Positions 17,131 to 25,946 of a DNA stretch of 31,945 nt are shown here, piece by piece. The first letter of the stretch is position 1, and every line of letters begins with the position of its first letter. The notes under the pieces were generated by a model. It saw nothing but the letters and a program-made list of their open reading frames with translations. It did no database searches and had not been told where the DNA came from. Position numbers and translations under genes: made by a program. Source of the stretch: CAYNJF01 sp964351745 (GTDB lineage: Bacteria; Pseudomonadota; Gammaproteobacteria; Berkiellales; Berkiellaceae); contig CAYGPI010000018.1 of assembly GCA_964351745.1 (NCBI GenBank), positions 1 to 31,945 of the forward strand. The letters run 5' to 3'.

Positions 17131-18169
17131 CTTTATGTCCTGTATGGTATTTGCGCTCTAGGTGACGGCTGTATTGTGAGAAGGTAAAACAAAGCGCCCA
17201 ATATACTGCGGCACAAAAAACGTAACCTTCCATGCTGGTCCCCAGCCAGGCGCTATCTTGTGTGGCTGTTTGAACCACTTTGAGAAAGTCCAAAAGGCCG
17301 ATGATTAGAACTAAACTTGTGTCTTTAAACAAACCTATAAATGTATTGACGATCCCTGGGATAACGATTTTAAGGGCTTGAGGTAAAATAATAAAAATCA
17401 TTTTTTGCCAATAGTTAAGTCCTAGGGCGTCGGCGGCCTCATATTGGCCTTTAGGGATGGCGACTAGTCCACCTCTGATGACTTCTGCAAGATAGGCTGA
17501 TTGAAATAAGGTAATCCCCAGAAAGGCTCTAAACAGCTTATCGAGATTAATCTCAGCAGGCAGAAACATTGGGAGCATCACTGACGCCATAAATAAAACA
17601 GTGATGAGTGGCACCCCTCTTACAAACTCTATGAACGTCACGCAGATACTTTTAGTGACAGGCATAGAGGACTGGCGCCCTAGGGCCAAAAGAAGCGCAA
17701 TGGGAAAGGAGCAAACAATGCTACCAAAGGCTAAAACAATGGTCAGAAACAACCCACCCCATAAAGCTGTTTCAACAACTGGTAGTCCAAAAACACCACC
17801 AATCAATAAAACCAAGATAACCGTTGTGATGATGATTGAAAGCCCTGCTTTCCAGTAAGTGGTTAATGCTGGAATAAACCATTGGGCGAAAGTTATCAGA
17901 AGTAGCAATCCTGCAACATTCACACGATAGCGCTCTTGCTCAGGATATAGTCCGTACATAAATTGTGAAAAGCGTTGGGTGATAAAGGGCCAGCAAGCCC
18001 CAGGTTGTTGGCAATCTGCTTTTGAGCTACCCACCCAATTAGCATCTAAAACCATCCAATGCATGAGGGGCGGGATAACTTGGTAAAGTAAGATCAAGAG
18101 CAGTACGGTTAAGAGACCGTTATACCATGTCGAGAACAAATGCTTTTTAAGTAAGATGGCTACTTTCAT
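17117..18169 (-). CDS. aapM: Amino-acid ABC transporter permease, AapM type
   Basis: A 350-residue inner-membrane permease. An N-terminal helix at about 15-35 is followed by a long periplasmic stretch, a cluster of helices, and the EAA loop that contacts the ATPase (EVIRGGLVAIPKGQYEAADA). The long N-terminal extension is typical of AapM/BztC rather than of short HisM/GlnP permeases. The ATG lies within the last codons of the aapQ-type gene (4-bp overlap), so translation is coupled. It forms a heterodimer with the neighbouring permease. Confidence 0.9.
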   Translation of the reverse strand: MKVAILLKKHLFSTWYNGLLTVLLLILLYQVIPPLMHWMVLDANWVGSSKADCQQPGACWPFITQRFSQFMYGLYPEQERYRVNVAGLLLLITFAQWFIPALTTYWKAGLSIIITTVILVLLIGGVFGLPVVETALWGGLFLTIVLAFGSIVCSFPIALLLALGRQSSMPVTKSICVTFIEFVRGVPLITVLFMASVMLPMFLPAEINLDKLFRAFLGITLFQSAYLAEVIRGGLVAIPKGQYEAADALGLNYWQKMIFIILPQALKIVIPGIVNTFIGLFKDTSLVLIIGLLDFLKVVQTATQDSAWLGTSMEGYVFCAAVYWALCFTFSQYSRHLERKYHTGHKDELR

Positions 18170-19323
18170 TCCTTTCCCCAGGCGGTCATTTTTTCATAAC
18201 TGAGCATTAACATTGAAATCGATAGGCTAATGACCAAGTAAACAGCCATGGTCATACCAATCACTTCCACGGCCTGACCTGTTTGATTAAGGACTGTGCC
18301 AGCAAAGACTGAGACCAAATCCGGGTATGCGATAGCTGCTGCTAAGGAGGAATTTTTAGCAAGATTAAGGTACTGATTCGTGAGAGGTGGCAATATAACT
18401 TTAAGCGCTTGTGGAATAATGACCATGGTTAAGGTTTGGAGTTGGCTCAAGCCTAAGGCATGAGCAGCTTCTTTTTGACCTTGGTCGACGCTTTGAATGC
18501 CAAGGCGAACGACTTCAGCAATGAAGGCGGCCGTATACATCGATAAGGCTAAAACTAGAGCTATAAATTCTGGGATTAAAGATACCCCTCCTTTAAAATT
18601 GAAGCCTTTTAGTTCAGGATAGCCCAACGAGGAGACTGGGCTGCCCCAAACAAATAAAACTACGACAATAAGTCCGCCCCCTACCAAAGCTGCGATCTTA
18701 GTTAAAGGAAACTGGCGGCCAGTTACTATTTTAAGGTGCTTAGCGTACCCATGTGCCAGAAAGGTTAAAACAGCAACGCTTATGAACAACAGACACAACC
18801 AGGGAGCATGCTCAGTCCAAAACAACTTCGGAGCATACAGACCTCTATTATTTAAAAAGAAACTATCCCAAAGTTGCCAACTTGCCTTAGGTCGAGGCAG
18901 AGCTCGTAAAACAGCAAAATACCAAAAGAAAATCTGCAACAATAGTGGAATATTGCGGATCGTTTCAACATAGCAAGCAGCTAAGAATCGTACCAAGCCA
19001 TTGCTTGATAGACGCCCAACACCAATGATGAATCCCAAGATAGTCGCTATAAAGATACCAATCACAGAAACAAGCAAAGTGTTTAGCAACCCAACCCAAA
19101 AAACTTGAAGATAGTGGCTGGTTTCATCGTAATCGATGAGATGCATGATGATATTAAAGCCGGCCGTGTTATCTAAAAAGCCAAAGCCAGATTGAATATC
19201 TCTGGCTTCAAGATTAGTTTGCACATTATGAAAGGCTGATAAGGCCACTAAACATAACGCCGTGGCCAGCACAACTTGAATTGCAATAAGCCTAAAAGTT
19301 TGGCTATACCATAACTTAAACAT
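18166..19323 (-). CDS. aapQ: Amino-acid ABC transporter permease, AapQ type
   Basis: A 385-residue permease. A first helix at about 10-30 is followed by the FGFLDNTAGFNI region typical of AapQ, further helices, and the EAA loop EVVRLGIQSVDQGQKEAAHA. A large insertion of about 90 residues in the middle is also usual for this subfamily. It lies 5 bp after the binding-protein gene and overlaps the AapM-type gene by 4 bp. Together the two permeases form the translocation channel for polar amino acids. Confidence 0.9.
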   Translation of the reverse strand: MFKLWYSQTFRLIAIQVVLATALCLVALSAFHNVQTNLEARDIQSGFGFLDNTAGFNIIMHLIDYDETSHYLQVFWVGLLNTLLVSVIGIFIATILGFIIGVGRLSSNGLVRFLAACYVETIRNIPLLLQIFFWYFAVLRALPRPKASWQLWDSFFLNNRGLYAPKLFWTEHAPWLCLLFISVAVLTFLAHGYAKHLKIVTGRQFPLTKIAALVGGGLIVVVLFVWGSPVSSLGYPELKGFNFKGGVSLIPEFIALVLALSMYTAAFIAEVVRLGIQSVDQGQKEAAHALGLSQLQTLTMVIIPQALKVILPPLTNQYLNLAKNSSLAAAIAYPDLVSVFAGTVLNQTGQAVEVIGMTMAVYLVISLSISMLMLSYEKMTAWGKE

Positions 19324-19328
19324 TGAAG

Positions 19329-20366
19329 TTACCTAATGGGTGGAGCGTACATGAGGCCGCCATTGGTCCATAATGCGTTCATGCCTCTTTCAATCTTCAG
19401 GGGTGAATTTTTACCAAGATTGGCCTCAAAGATTTCCTCATAATTACCAACTTGCTTGATGATTTGGTATCCCCAGTTATCCTGGAGGCCTATGAGCTCA
19501 CCTAGACCCTTTTGAGCCCCTAAAACACGTTGAATATTTGGAACTTTAGATGTGAGCATTTGATCGACATTATTTGAATTAATCCCCAGCTCATCAGCGT
19601 TAATCATGGTGTATAAAGTCCAACGAACGATGTTTGCCCATTGATCATCACCTTGGCGAACAGCTGTTGCTAGTGGCTCTTTTGATATGACTTCAGGTAA
19701 AACGAGATGCTCATCTGGGTTTGCTAATTTTAATCGTTGAGCTGCCAGCCCAGAAGCATCCGTAGTATATACGTCGCATCTACCGGTTTTGTACGCTGCT
19801 AAAGTTTCGTCTGTGCTCTCAAAACTCAACACCTCGTATTCTAAGTTATGGGCGGAAAAATAATCCGCCAAATTTAACTCTGTCGTTGTACCAGTATTCG
19901 TGCATATGGTTGCGCCATTTAGCTCCTTAACACTTTTAACTCCCGAAGCTTTATTAATCATAAAACCTTGACCGTCAAAATAGAGGATCCCTGTAAAATC
20001 AATGCCTAGGCTGACGTCCCTAGTAAATGTCCAAGTCGTATTACGTGCTAGCAAATCAATCTCGCCTGATTGTAATGCTGTAAAGCGCTCCTTGGCAGAT
20101 AGTGGTGTATAGCGTACCTTAGACGCATCTCCAAGTGTCGCACTGGCTACCGCACGGCATAGATCGACATCCAATCCTCGCCATACGCCTTCATCATCCG
20201 GATTAGAAAAACCAGGCAAGCCTTGGCTAACCCCGCACTTGAGATAACCTCTAGCTTTGACTTGATCTAAAAGTTTTATATCAGTGTTAGCATTTTGTGC
20301 CAGCGTCATGCTACTAAAGGCACCCATGATGAATGAGCTAGCTACATACAAAAATATCTTCGACAT
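19329..20366 (-). CDS. aapJ: Amino-acid ABC transporter periplasmic binding protein, AapJ type
   Basis: A 345-residue solute-binding protein, close to the usual length of about 340. The signal peptide covers about 1-24, with cleavage probably after TLA. The mature part begins with KLLDQVKARGYLKCGVSQGL, typical of AapJ/BztA, and continues with GLDVDLCRAVA and ARNTTWTFTRD. TAGGAG lies 6 nt before the ATG. It is the first gene of the operon and is preceded by a long leader with possible attenuation features (20384-20641). Family members bind L-amino acids broadly, often favouring acidic ones; the exact ligand is not predictable here. Confidence 0.92.
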   Translation of the reverse strand: MSKIFLYVASSFIMGAFSSMTLAQNANTDIKLLDQVKARGYLKCGVSQGLPGFSNPDDEGVWRGLDVDLCRAVASATLGDASKVRYTPLSAKERFTALQSGEIDLLARNTTWTFTRDVSLGIDFTGILYFDGQGFMINKASGVKSVKELNGATICTNTGTTTELNLADYFSAHNLEYEVLSFESTDETLAAYKTGRCDVYTTDASGLAAQRLKLANPDEHLVLPEVISKEPLATAVRQGDDQWANIVRWTLYTMINADELGINSNNVDQMLTSKVPNIQRVLGAQKGLGELIGLQDNWGYQIIKQVGNYEEIFEANLGKNSPLKIERGMNALWTNGGLMYAPPIR

Positions 20367-20383
20367 CCTTGTCTCCTAAGAAT

Positions 20384-20472
20384 AAAAAAATTTGAGATAA
20401 GTTAGCTTCACAGGCTTAAGGGAAAAATTCAAGTAAAAAACTATGCTCTTTATCTAGCTGCTCTAACTTATC
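20384..20472 (-). promoter_or_regulatory. Leader RNA inverted repeat with T-run before aapJ, possible attenuator
   Basis: On the minus strand, GATAAGTTAG (20472-20463) and CTAACTTATC (20405-20396) are perfect 10-bp inverted arms with a 57-nt loop. Five nt after the second arm come seven T (20390-20384), and the aapJ ribosome site starts soon after. This resembles a terminator or a switchable leader structure. The 5-nt gap before the T-run and the long loop make a simple intrinsic terminator uncertain. Confidence 0.4.
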
Positions 20473-20533
20473 AGGGGTTGTCGAGATCTGTAATCTCATA
20501 GACAAGCATAAAGAAAACGCTCATAAGTTCAAA

Positions 20534-20641
20534 CTAGCCTGAGTCTGACTCCGAATCTAAATCCGAATTGTCATTGGAAAAAATACTCAACGACACAACC
20601 ACCCATAGGTCAAAGCATGACCCAGCCCCATATCTAGTCAA
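20534..20641 (-). CDS. Possible short leader peptide of the aap operon
   Basis: A minus-strand frame of up to 35 codons begins at TTG 20641 (an internal GTG at 20602 is also possible) and ends at TAG 20534, 167 bp before aapJ. Its last residues are SNDNSDLDSESDSG: five Asp, five Ser, two Asn and one Glu in 14 positions. Amino acids of this kind are the likely cargo of the transporter, which is how leader-peptide attenuation works in classical amino-acid operons. There is no strong ribosome site and no ATG. It may be chance coding, so confidence is low. Confidence 0.3.
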   Translation of the reverse strand: MTRYGAGSCFDLWVVVSLSIFSNDNSDLDSESDSG

Positions 20642-20653
20642 ACACCTGACACT

Positions 20654-20667
20654 TATGATTAATCATA
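20654..20667. promoter_or_regulatory. 14-bp perfect palindrome
   Basis: TATGATTAATCATA is a perfect palindrome 69 bp before the ATG at 20737 and also upstream of the aap leader. It could be an operator for either direction. Perfect AT-rich palindromes of this size do occur by chance. Confidence 0.25.
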
Positions 20668-20736
20668 CTCATTAACACTTTCAGTTTTTTAGCGTGTAAC
20701 GTTGAAAATCATAGAATCAATTGAAGGGGAACAATT

Positions 20737-21372
20737 ATGCTAACTTCATACAAAAGAACATCTTCAGCGCAGGATGGCGCTGCTGAACAAGCTGACAACA
20801 AAAACCAGTCGATGGATGCAACGACCATAGAGATGGCAAAGCAGCCAGCTTAGAGAAGATACGAAACTCGACGCCTTCTATGTTTGACTTAGTCAACCTT
20901 TTTCATGATGATCGTCGTATCGATTTCATAGAGCTCTTGCTTGATCATGAGTTTTGCATGATGGTACTTGAAGCTGTCATAGTTTTTTTAAATGAAGACT
21001 TATTGATTTTAGAATTAATCTAAACGACTATTTAGATGAGACAGATGCACCCTCAAAATTATTGAGTGATTTCATGACACTTCTTTCACACGATCACCTA
21101 GTCGATGAAGAAGCATGTCCAAGCTCTAAAATTAGCATGTTAGAGTTTGTACTTGAATGTTACCTTGATCCAAAAATTCGCAACATAGAGTCAAGACAAA
21201 TTATTTTAACCATGCTACAAGGTCCTTTAGCCAATGAGCAGAAACTTCGAGTTATGAATGTCTCAATGAAAATGCTGAAACTAAGTCTGGAGCAGAGCTA
21301 GCCAACGCAGCCCATAAGAAGGCACATCAAAAAGGGGCATATCTAGCATCAAAAGCCGCTAAAGAACACTAA
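20737..21372 (+). pseudogene. Unrecognised gene broken by three successive frameshifts
   Basis: AAGGGGA lies 6 nt before ATG 20737, yet the frame stops at TAG 20851-20853 after 38 codons. Coding-like sequence continues in a second frame (from about 20843, including MFDLVNLFHDDRRIDFIELL, to TAA 21021), a third (from about 20996, through FVLECYLDPKIRNIESR, to TAG 21299-21301) and then the original frame (ETKSGAELANAAHKKAHQKG to TAA 21370). Each change is in the same direction, as three single-base deletions would produce. The restored product would be about 211 residues, mostly helical, with no membrane segment. I do not recognise the family. A stretch from TTG 21062 to 21301 could still be read as a 79-residue fragment, but it has no convincing ribosome site. 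Confidence 0.6.
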
Positions 21373-21399
21373 GAATCGCCTCTATAACAAGGAAGTTTT

Positions 21400-21436
21400 T
21401 CTTTCATGAATGGTTGAGTGATGGCGGCATGAAAGA
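21400..21436. other. 9-bp inverted repeat after the broken gene
   Basis: TCTTTCATG (21400-21408) and CATGAAAGA (21428-21436) can form a stem with a 19-nt loop, 27 bp after the last stop of the broken gene. No T-run follows, so it is not a standard terminator. The rest of 21373-21652 shows no gene. Confidence 0.3.
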
Positions 21437-21590
21437 GTGAACACTCATCGTCACAAACTATTTTTGCTGATTGAAACTTGCGACACTAAAATGACTCACT
21501 GGTAACCTTTTATCCTCATAAACAACTTTTGTAGAATAGCCCTAAAAAACACACTAGTTAAAATCTCAGCGATAATGAATGATAAAACCA

Positions 21591-21620
21591 TTGCAATTTT
21601 CAGAAAAAACCAGATAAGAT
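21591..21620 (+). promoter_or_regulatory. Possible promoter for the gene at 21653
   Basis: TTGCAA (21591-21596) and TAAGAT (21615-21620) are separated by 18 bp. A start near 21627 would give a leader of about 25 nt. The -10 hexamer is the same as in the promoter at 15459-15487. Confidence 0.4.
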
Positions 21621-21652
21621 AAATTTAGTGATTGATTCAAAAGGATTTGACG

Positions 21653-22186
21653 ATGCCTCGAATAAACTATAATCGACTCGCAAGCCGCACAGCTGGGACT
21701 TTTATCACAACAACAACCCTTTACGTTTCTCTAAAGTTAGGATCCATACCTAGCATGATGGCTTCTTTTGTTGGTCTAGGTGGTTTAGTTGATTTTGCTT
21801 GTGGCGTGGCTGGTGTGGGTGGCGGTATTGCCCTCTATTTACAAGCTTCAAAAAAGCTTAATACTTGGCCTATGGATAAAGATGATCAAGAAGCGCAAAA
21901 TTCATTTCAACATTTTTTCAATCCAAGAAACCCTGACGATGAAACGATTTACGAAAGTTACAAAGCAGGACTTTGTAAAATTGAGCAAGAATTAAGATCA
22001 TGGTCAGATCCTGAACAGCGCCAACAATTAACCAATGATTTCACTAAAGCTAAAGAGACACTTCATGCCTTTCTTAAATCAAGAGATGAAGAGTCCGCCC
22101 AAAAGTCAAGAACATCAGATCTCTTGTCTTTGCCACAAAGAGCCATAGAGCACGGTGTGCCTAAAAGTATTTCGAGCTGGATTTGA
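21653..22186 (+). CDS. Unrecognised small membrane protein
   Basis: A 177-residue protein of unknown family. Two hydrophobic stretches (about 13-40 and 42-66, the second Gly-rich: GLGGLVDFACGVAGVGGGIA) are followed by about 110 polar, mostly helical residues with the segment ESYKAGLCKIEQELRSWSDP. The frame is open from TTG 21632, but AAGGA lies 7 nt before ATG 21653, which fixes the start. It ends 29 bp from the convergent transporter gene. The plan (membrane hairpin plus helical soluble tail) recalls the genes at 14708 and 15692, without visible similarity. Confidence 0.7.
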   Translation: MPRINYNRLASRTAGTFITTTTLYVSLKLGSIPSMMASFVGLGGLVDFACGVAGVGGGIALYLQASKKLNTWPMDKDDQEAQNSFQHFFNPRNPDDETIYESYKAGLCKIEQELRSWSDPEQRQQLTNDFTKAKETLHAFLKSRDEESAQKSRTSDLLSLPQRAIEHGVPKSISSWI

Positions 22187-22215
22187 TATGTCGCTGTCAT
22201 CAGTCGTACGATTCT

Positions 22216-23403
22216 CTACTCTTTAAAAAATCGCCTGCCCATGAACCATAAAGCTGAGCACAAACAGGTTGGCACAAAAATTAACAAACTCAAGTTATTA
22301 AGAGTGGCGTCATTGAATGTCGTGACAAGAGCCGTACCAGCCACTGCTGCCAAACCAGATAATGTCGAAAAAACAGCCATCCTTTTGCCCATGGGTAGCT
22401 TAATGGAGTCAACGGCAGCTCTGTTGAGCGGCCCAAAAGCAAAAGAAGATCCAAAAGCAAGCAGCATCATCCATGCAACACTAAGGTAGAGTGACTCTTG
22501 ATAGTAGAAGTTAGTTAAAAAGAGCCCCAACCCTCCGATAAAAGATATCGTTAATCCAAGATTAATCATTTGATACGAAGTAAATCGAACGATGAGAAAT
22601 CTTAAGAATTGACTACCAATCATGATTTGACTAAAAATAATGAGTTGTATCAAGCCGTAATGCATTTCGGAATGATGATAAGTTTCTTGAATAATAAATG
22701 GACTTTCTACAATCCAAATAATAAATACCACAAAATGTAAACAAAAAGTTGTGGTGATAAAAAAGAATTTGGGATGACTTAAGATAGCCCAATAGTCCTT
22801 TAGAATAGAGCCCATAACCAGCTTATCTTTATCTAACTTGGTCTCTGGCATGGCGTACAACAATCCAAAAAATGACAATAAACCTAGAATCGCCAAAATA
22901 TGAAAAATCCATTGATAATCTAAGAATTGAATCGTCACTGCCCCTAAGTATGGGCCTAGTGATGGTGCTAATAAGGTGATAGATCCCATGATAGACAAGA
23001 TTTGGATAGCTCTTCGCGTGTCGTACGTTTCATGAATGGCGGCATAGCCTGCAACACCAACGGCACACACACACATGCCTTGAACAAACCTGGCGACATA
23101 CATCGCGTAAATATCTGTGGTAAAGCCACAAACCAGGGTTGCTAAAACAAACAGCAACGGGGCTATGAGCATAATGGGTCGACGCCCTACTCGATCAGAA
23201 ATAGGGCCAAGCACTAGCTGCATACTAGCTGCGCCAATAAACCAAAGCATTAATGTCCACTGAGCCATATCTTGGGAGATGTTGAAGTCGTCTGCAATCC
23301 GAGGCAATGCGGGTAAATACATGTCATTAGCAAGATACGCTGCTGTCTCATAAATGACCAGCATAATGGGAAAGGCCCATGATATCTTCGCATCTTTCAT
23401 CAT
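22216..23403 (-). CDS. Bcr/CflA-family MFS multidrug exporter
   Basis: A 395-residue major-facilitator transporter with 12 predicted helices. The N-terminal signature NDMYLPALPRIADDF is typical of the Bcr/CflA drug-export family. The loop motif GPISDRVGRRPIML between helices 2 and 3 is the conserved MFS motif A. Helix 5 contains APSLGPYLGA, the antiporter-type motif C region. Members expel drugs or small metabolites by proton antiport; the substrate cannot be told from sequence. AAGGA lies 10 nt before the first of two adjacent ATGs. It diverges from rpoS with 118 bp between them. Confidence 0.9.
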   Translation of the reverse strand: MMKDAKISWAFPIMLVIYETAAYLANDMYLPALPRIADDFNISQDMAQWTLMLWFIGAASMQLVLGPISDRVGRRPIMLIAPLLFVLATLVCGFTTDIYAMYVARFVQGMCVCAVGVAGYAAIHETYDTRRAIQILSIMGSITLLAPSLGPYLGAVTIQFLDYQWIFHILAILGLLSFFGLLYAMPETKLDKDKLVMGSILKDYWAILSHPKFFFITTTFCLHFVVFIIWIVESPFIIQETYHHSEMHYGLIQLIIFSQIMIGSQFLRFLIVRFTSYQMINLGLTISFIGGLGLFLTNFYYQESLYLSVAWMMLLAFGSSFAFGPLNRAAVDSIKLPMGKRMAVFSTLSGLAAVAGTALVTTFNDATLNNLSLLIFVPTCLCSALWFMGRRFFKE

Positions 23404-23521
23404 TAAAAAGCAGTCCTTAAAAGGGCTGTATTGTTACACAGCAGGTGTGATAGTTAAAGTCTAGCATAGTTTCGCCGATTTAAAGGATGTATCAGGTTTT
23501 CATCAAACAAAAGAGAAGCTC

Positions 23522-24487
23522 ATGTTCGATAAATGGAACCAACAAGCTGCCATGAAACAAGAAGTTTTAGAGCAGCCTAAACAAGAAAAAGAAGATGATT
23601 CAGCCAAAGCACTTCATGCTGTGGAGCCGCCGGTAGACAATCGTCTAAAAAGACAGGTTGATCTCACAGAGCAATACTTTAAAGATATTAGGCTCAACCC
23701 CTTACTGTCTCGAGAAGAAGAAATATACCATACAAAAAAAGCTCAAGCAGGCGACCAAAAGTCTCGCCACAAGATGATTGAATCCAATTTAAGATTGGTG
23801 GTTAAAATTGCAAAACGCTACAGCCGATCCAATTTATCCTTACTCGATCTCATCGAAGAAGGAAACTTAGGATTAATGCGCGCTGTTGAAAAATTTGATC
23901 CAACCAGAGGCTTTAGGTTTTCGACCTATGCAGCTTGGTGGATCCAACAAACGGTTGAGCGAGCTATCATGAATCAGTCTCGCACGGTTAGACTTCCTGT
24001 TCATATAGTTAAACAACTCAACTCTACCTTAAGAACATCCAGAGAATTAAGTAAAAGTCTCGACCACGAGCCCAGTGCCAATGAAATTGCCAATGCCATG
24101 GAAAAGCCAGAAAAGGAAGTCGAGCAAATGTTACTCTTAAATGAGCGGACAGTTTCTCTAGATGCTCCTATCTTGGAGCAAACTTCCAAAACCATGGTTG
24201 AGCTTATTGACGATCAAGAAACGCCGGATCCCTTAAGTGCCTTTGCACAATTAGATCTCCAGAGAAACATTAGTCAGTGGCTTGATAACTTGCCACCACA
24301 GCATCGTGAAGTCGTACTTAGACGTTATGGTCTTCAAGGCTATGAGCAAACAACGCTAGACAGAACAGGGTTAGACTTAGGGATTACCCGAGAGCGAGTT
24401 CGTCAAATACAATCTAATGCGCTAAAATTGCTCAAAAAACTTATTGAAGAGCAAGGCGACAGTCCAGATAATCTGTTATCTGATTAA
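23522..24487 (+). CDS. rpoS: RNA polymerase sigma factor RpoS
   Basis: A 321-residue sigma-70-family factor, close to the roughly 330 of enterobacterial RpoS. Region 1.2 (DLTEQYFKDIRLNPLLSREEE) is followed by regions 2.1-2.4 (SLLDLIEEGNLGLMRAVEKF, FRFSTYAAWWIQQTVERAIM). After SRTVRLPVHIVKQLN comes region 3 with LDHEPSANEIA. Region 4.2 ends with LGITRERVRQIQ. The LDLIEEGNLGLMRAVEKFDP and RAIMNQSRTVRLP segments distinguish RpoS from RpoD and RpoH. It directs stationary-phase and stress transcription. The usual gammaproteobacterial neighbour nlpD is not upstream; the flanking genes are an MFS exporter and rmuC. Confidence 0.93.
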   Translation: MFDKWNQQAAMKQEVLEQPKQEKEDDSAKALHAVEPPVDNRLKRQVDLTEQYFKDIRLNPLLSREEEIYHTKKAQAGDQKSRHKMIESNLRLVVKIAKRYSRSNLSLLDLIEEGNLGLMRAVEKFDPTRGFRFSTYAAWWIQQTVERAIMNQSRTVRLPVHIVKQLNSTLRTSRELSKSLDHEPSANEIANAMEKPEKEVEQMLLLNERTVSLDAPILEQTSKTMVELIDDQETPDPLSAFAQLDLQRNISQWLDNLPPQHREVVLRRYGLQGYEQTTLDRTGLDLGITRERVRQIQSNALKLLKKLIEEQGDSPDNLLSD

Positions 24488-24545
24488 AAAATATCTTAGC
24501 TTAATCAAACAATGGTAAAATATCATTTTTTATAATTTAAGTTAA

Positions 24546-25877
24546 ATGGCTTCAAGTTCTATGTTATCTATCACTCTAGCACTTCTTATCATCAATTTAG
24601 CGCTCCTGATTTTTGTCATTTATAATCAGAGATCACAAGGCATCCAACTTAAAAAGAATGCAGAGCAATTTGATAACGAAGCTCTCTTGCTAAGAATTCA
24701 ACACCAATTTGATAACCACGCAAGTCAGTCAAACAAACTTTTCCTGTCGGAGCTAACCAACTTCAAAGATAAGCTCTATGAGAATCAACTTAAATCTCAA
24801 AATGATCTTCACGCTCTGCTCTCTACCTTTGAGCACCAAAACCAAGAGCGTACAGAAAACAGCGGGCATCGCCTCAAAGTTCAGCTCATTGAAAGCATCG
24901 GTGCTTTGCAAAAACAAATCCAAGACAGCCTGGTCAGTCACCAAAAGACCTTAGGTCAGCATTTTGAGCAGCTGAACCAAACAACCGAAACAAGATTACA
25001 TCAAATTGGTGAAAAAGTAGAAACCAAATTGCAACAGGGTTTTGAAAAAACAAGCCAAACTTTTACAGATATTGTTAAACGGCTTGCGCTCATTGATGAT
25101 GCCCAAAAGAAGATTCACGACCTCTCAAGCAATGTGGTTTCTTTACAAGAAATTTTACAAGACAAACGCTCAAGGGGCGCTTTTGGAGAAATTCAATTAA
25201 GTCATCTTCTGCAAAACAGTTTGCCACCTAACGGCTATGCTTTACAGTACACGCTAGCCAATCAAACTCGTGTTGATGCCATGCTTTTTCTGCCAAAACC
25301 TTCTGGGCATATTAGCATTGATGCTAAATTCCCTTTAGAAAGCTATAAAGTCCTAAGTGATATCAGTCTCCCCTCTTCTGAGCGTCAAAAAGCTCAGCTT
25401 CAGTTTAAACAAGATATCAAAAAACATATTCAAGACATTAGCCAAAAATACATCATCCCTGGTGAAACGTCTGATGGCGCGATTATGTTTATCCCAGCGG
25501 AGGCCGTGTTTGCAGAGATACATGCCCACTACCCTGATCTGATTGAAAGCGCCTATCATCATAAAGTCTGGCTAACGTCACCAACCACCATGATGGCTAT
25601 TTTGACAACAGCGAGCGCTGTTTTAAAAGATTCAGCGACTAAAGAGCAGGTTCACATCATTCAAAAGCATTTAAAAGATCTTTCTGGCGATTTTAACCGC
25701 TTTGAAAAGCGCATGGATAACCTTGCAAAACACCTTCAACAAGCTAATGTTGATGTTGAGCAAGTACATACAACAGCCAAAAAAATCTCTGGTCGCTTCG
25801 CTAAAATTGAAAAGGTAGAGCTCGATCACCTCCAAGCACAGAAACCAAGCTTAACGACCGAAGACGATGAACTTTAA
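24546..25877 (+). CDS. rmuC: DNA recombination protein RmuC
   Basis: A 443-residue protein (E. coli RmuC is 475). An N-terminal membrane helix (about 5-25, LSITLALLIINLALLIFVIY) is followed by about 170 residues of coiled coil and then the RmuC domain (about 205-410). Typical segments are KRSRGAFGEIQLSHLL, RVDAMLFLPKP, ISIDAKFPLESY and MFIPAEAVFAEI. The family has a nuclease-like fold and limits inversions at repeats. It starts 58 bp after rpoS. There is no clear ribosome site before ATG 24546; TATAAT at 24531-24536 lies so close that a near-leaderless transcript is possible. Co-transcription with rpoS is equally likely. Confidence 0.92.
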   Translation: MASSSMLSITLALLIINLALLIFVIYNQRSQGIQLKKNAEQFDNEALLLRIQHQFDNHASQSNKLFLSELTNFKDKLYENQLKSQNDLHALLSTFEHQNQERTENSGHRLKVQLIESIGALQKQIQDSLVSHQKTLGQHFEQLNQTTETRLHQIGEKVETKLQQGFEKTSQTFTDIVKRLALIDDAQKKIHDLSSNVVSLQEILQDKRSRGAFGEIQLSHLLQNSLPPNGYALQYTLANQTRVDAMLFLPKPSGHISIDAKFPLESYKVLSDISLPSSERQKAQLQFKQDIKKHIQDISQKYIIPGETSDGAIMFIPAEAVFAEIHAHYPDLIESAYHHKVWLTSPTTMMAILTTASAVLKDSATKEQVHIIQKHLKDLSGDFNRFEKRMDNLAKHLQQANVDVEQVHTTAKKISGRFAKIEKVELDHLQAQKPSLTTEDDEL

Positions 25878-25946
25878 GGTATAACCAACGCTAAATGTGC
25901 CTAATCGCATAGGTGTATAAGCACTTTTATAGATAACACAACCCGC

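Larger units (their letters stand above)
20367..20736. other. Divergent intergenic region and aap operon leader
   Basis: This 370-bp region separates aapJ (minus) from the broken gene (plus). It holds a long-range inverted repeat with a T-run near aapJ, a possible short Asp/Ser-rich reading frame, a 14-bp perfect palindrome at 20654-20667, and a strong ribosome site AAGGGGA at 20724-20730 for the plus-strand gene. I found no good -35/-10 pair for aap. Confidence 0.5.

Noticed and set aside
20984..20994. The T7 run as the cause of a frameshift in the broken gene
   Set aside because: Adding or removing one T there creates an immediate stop in either frame. The frame change must lie between 20996 and 21020.
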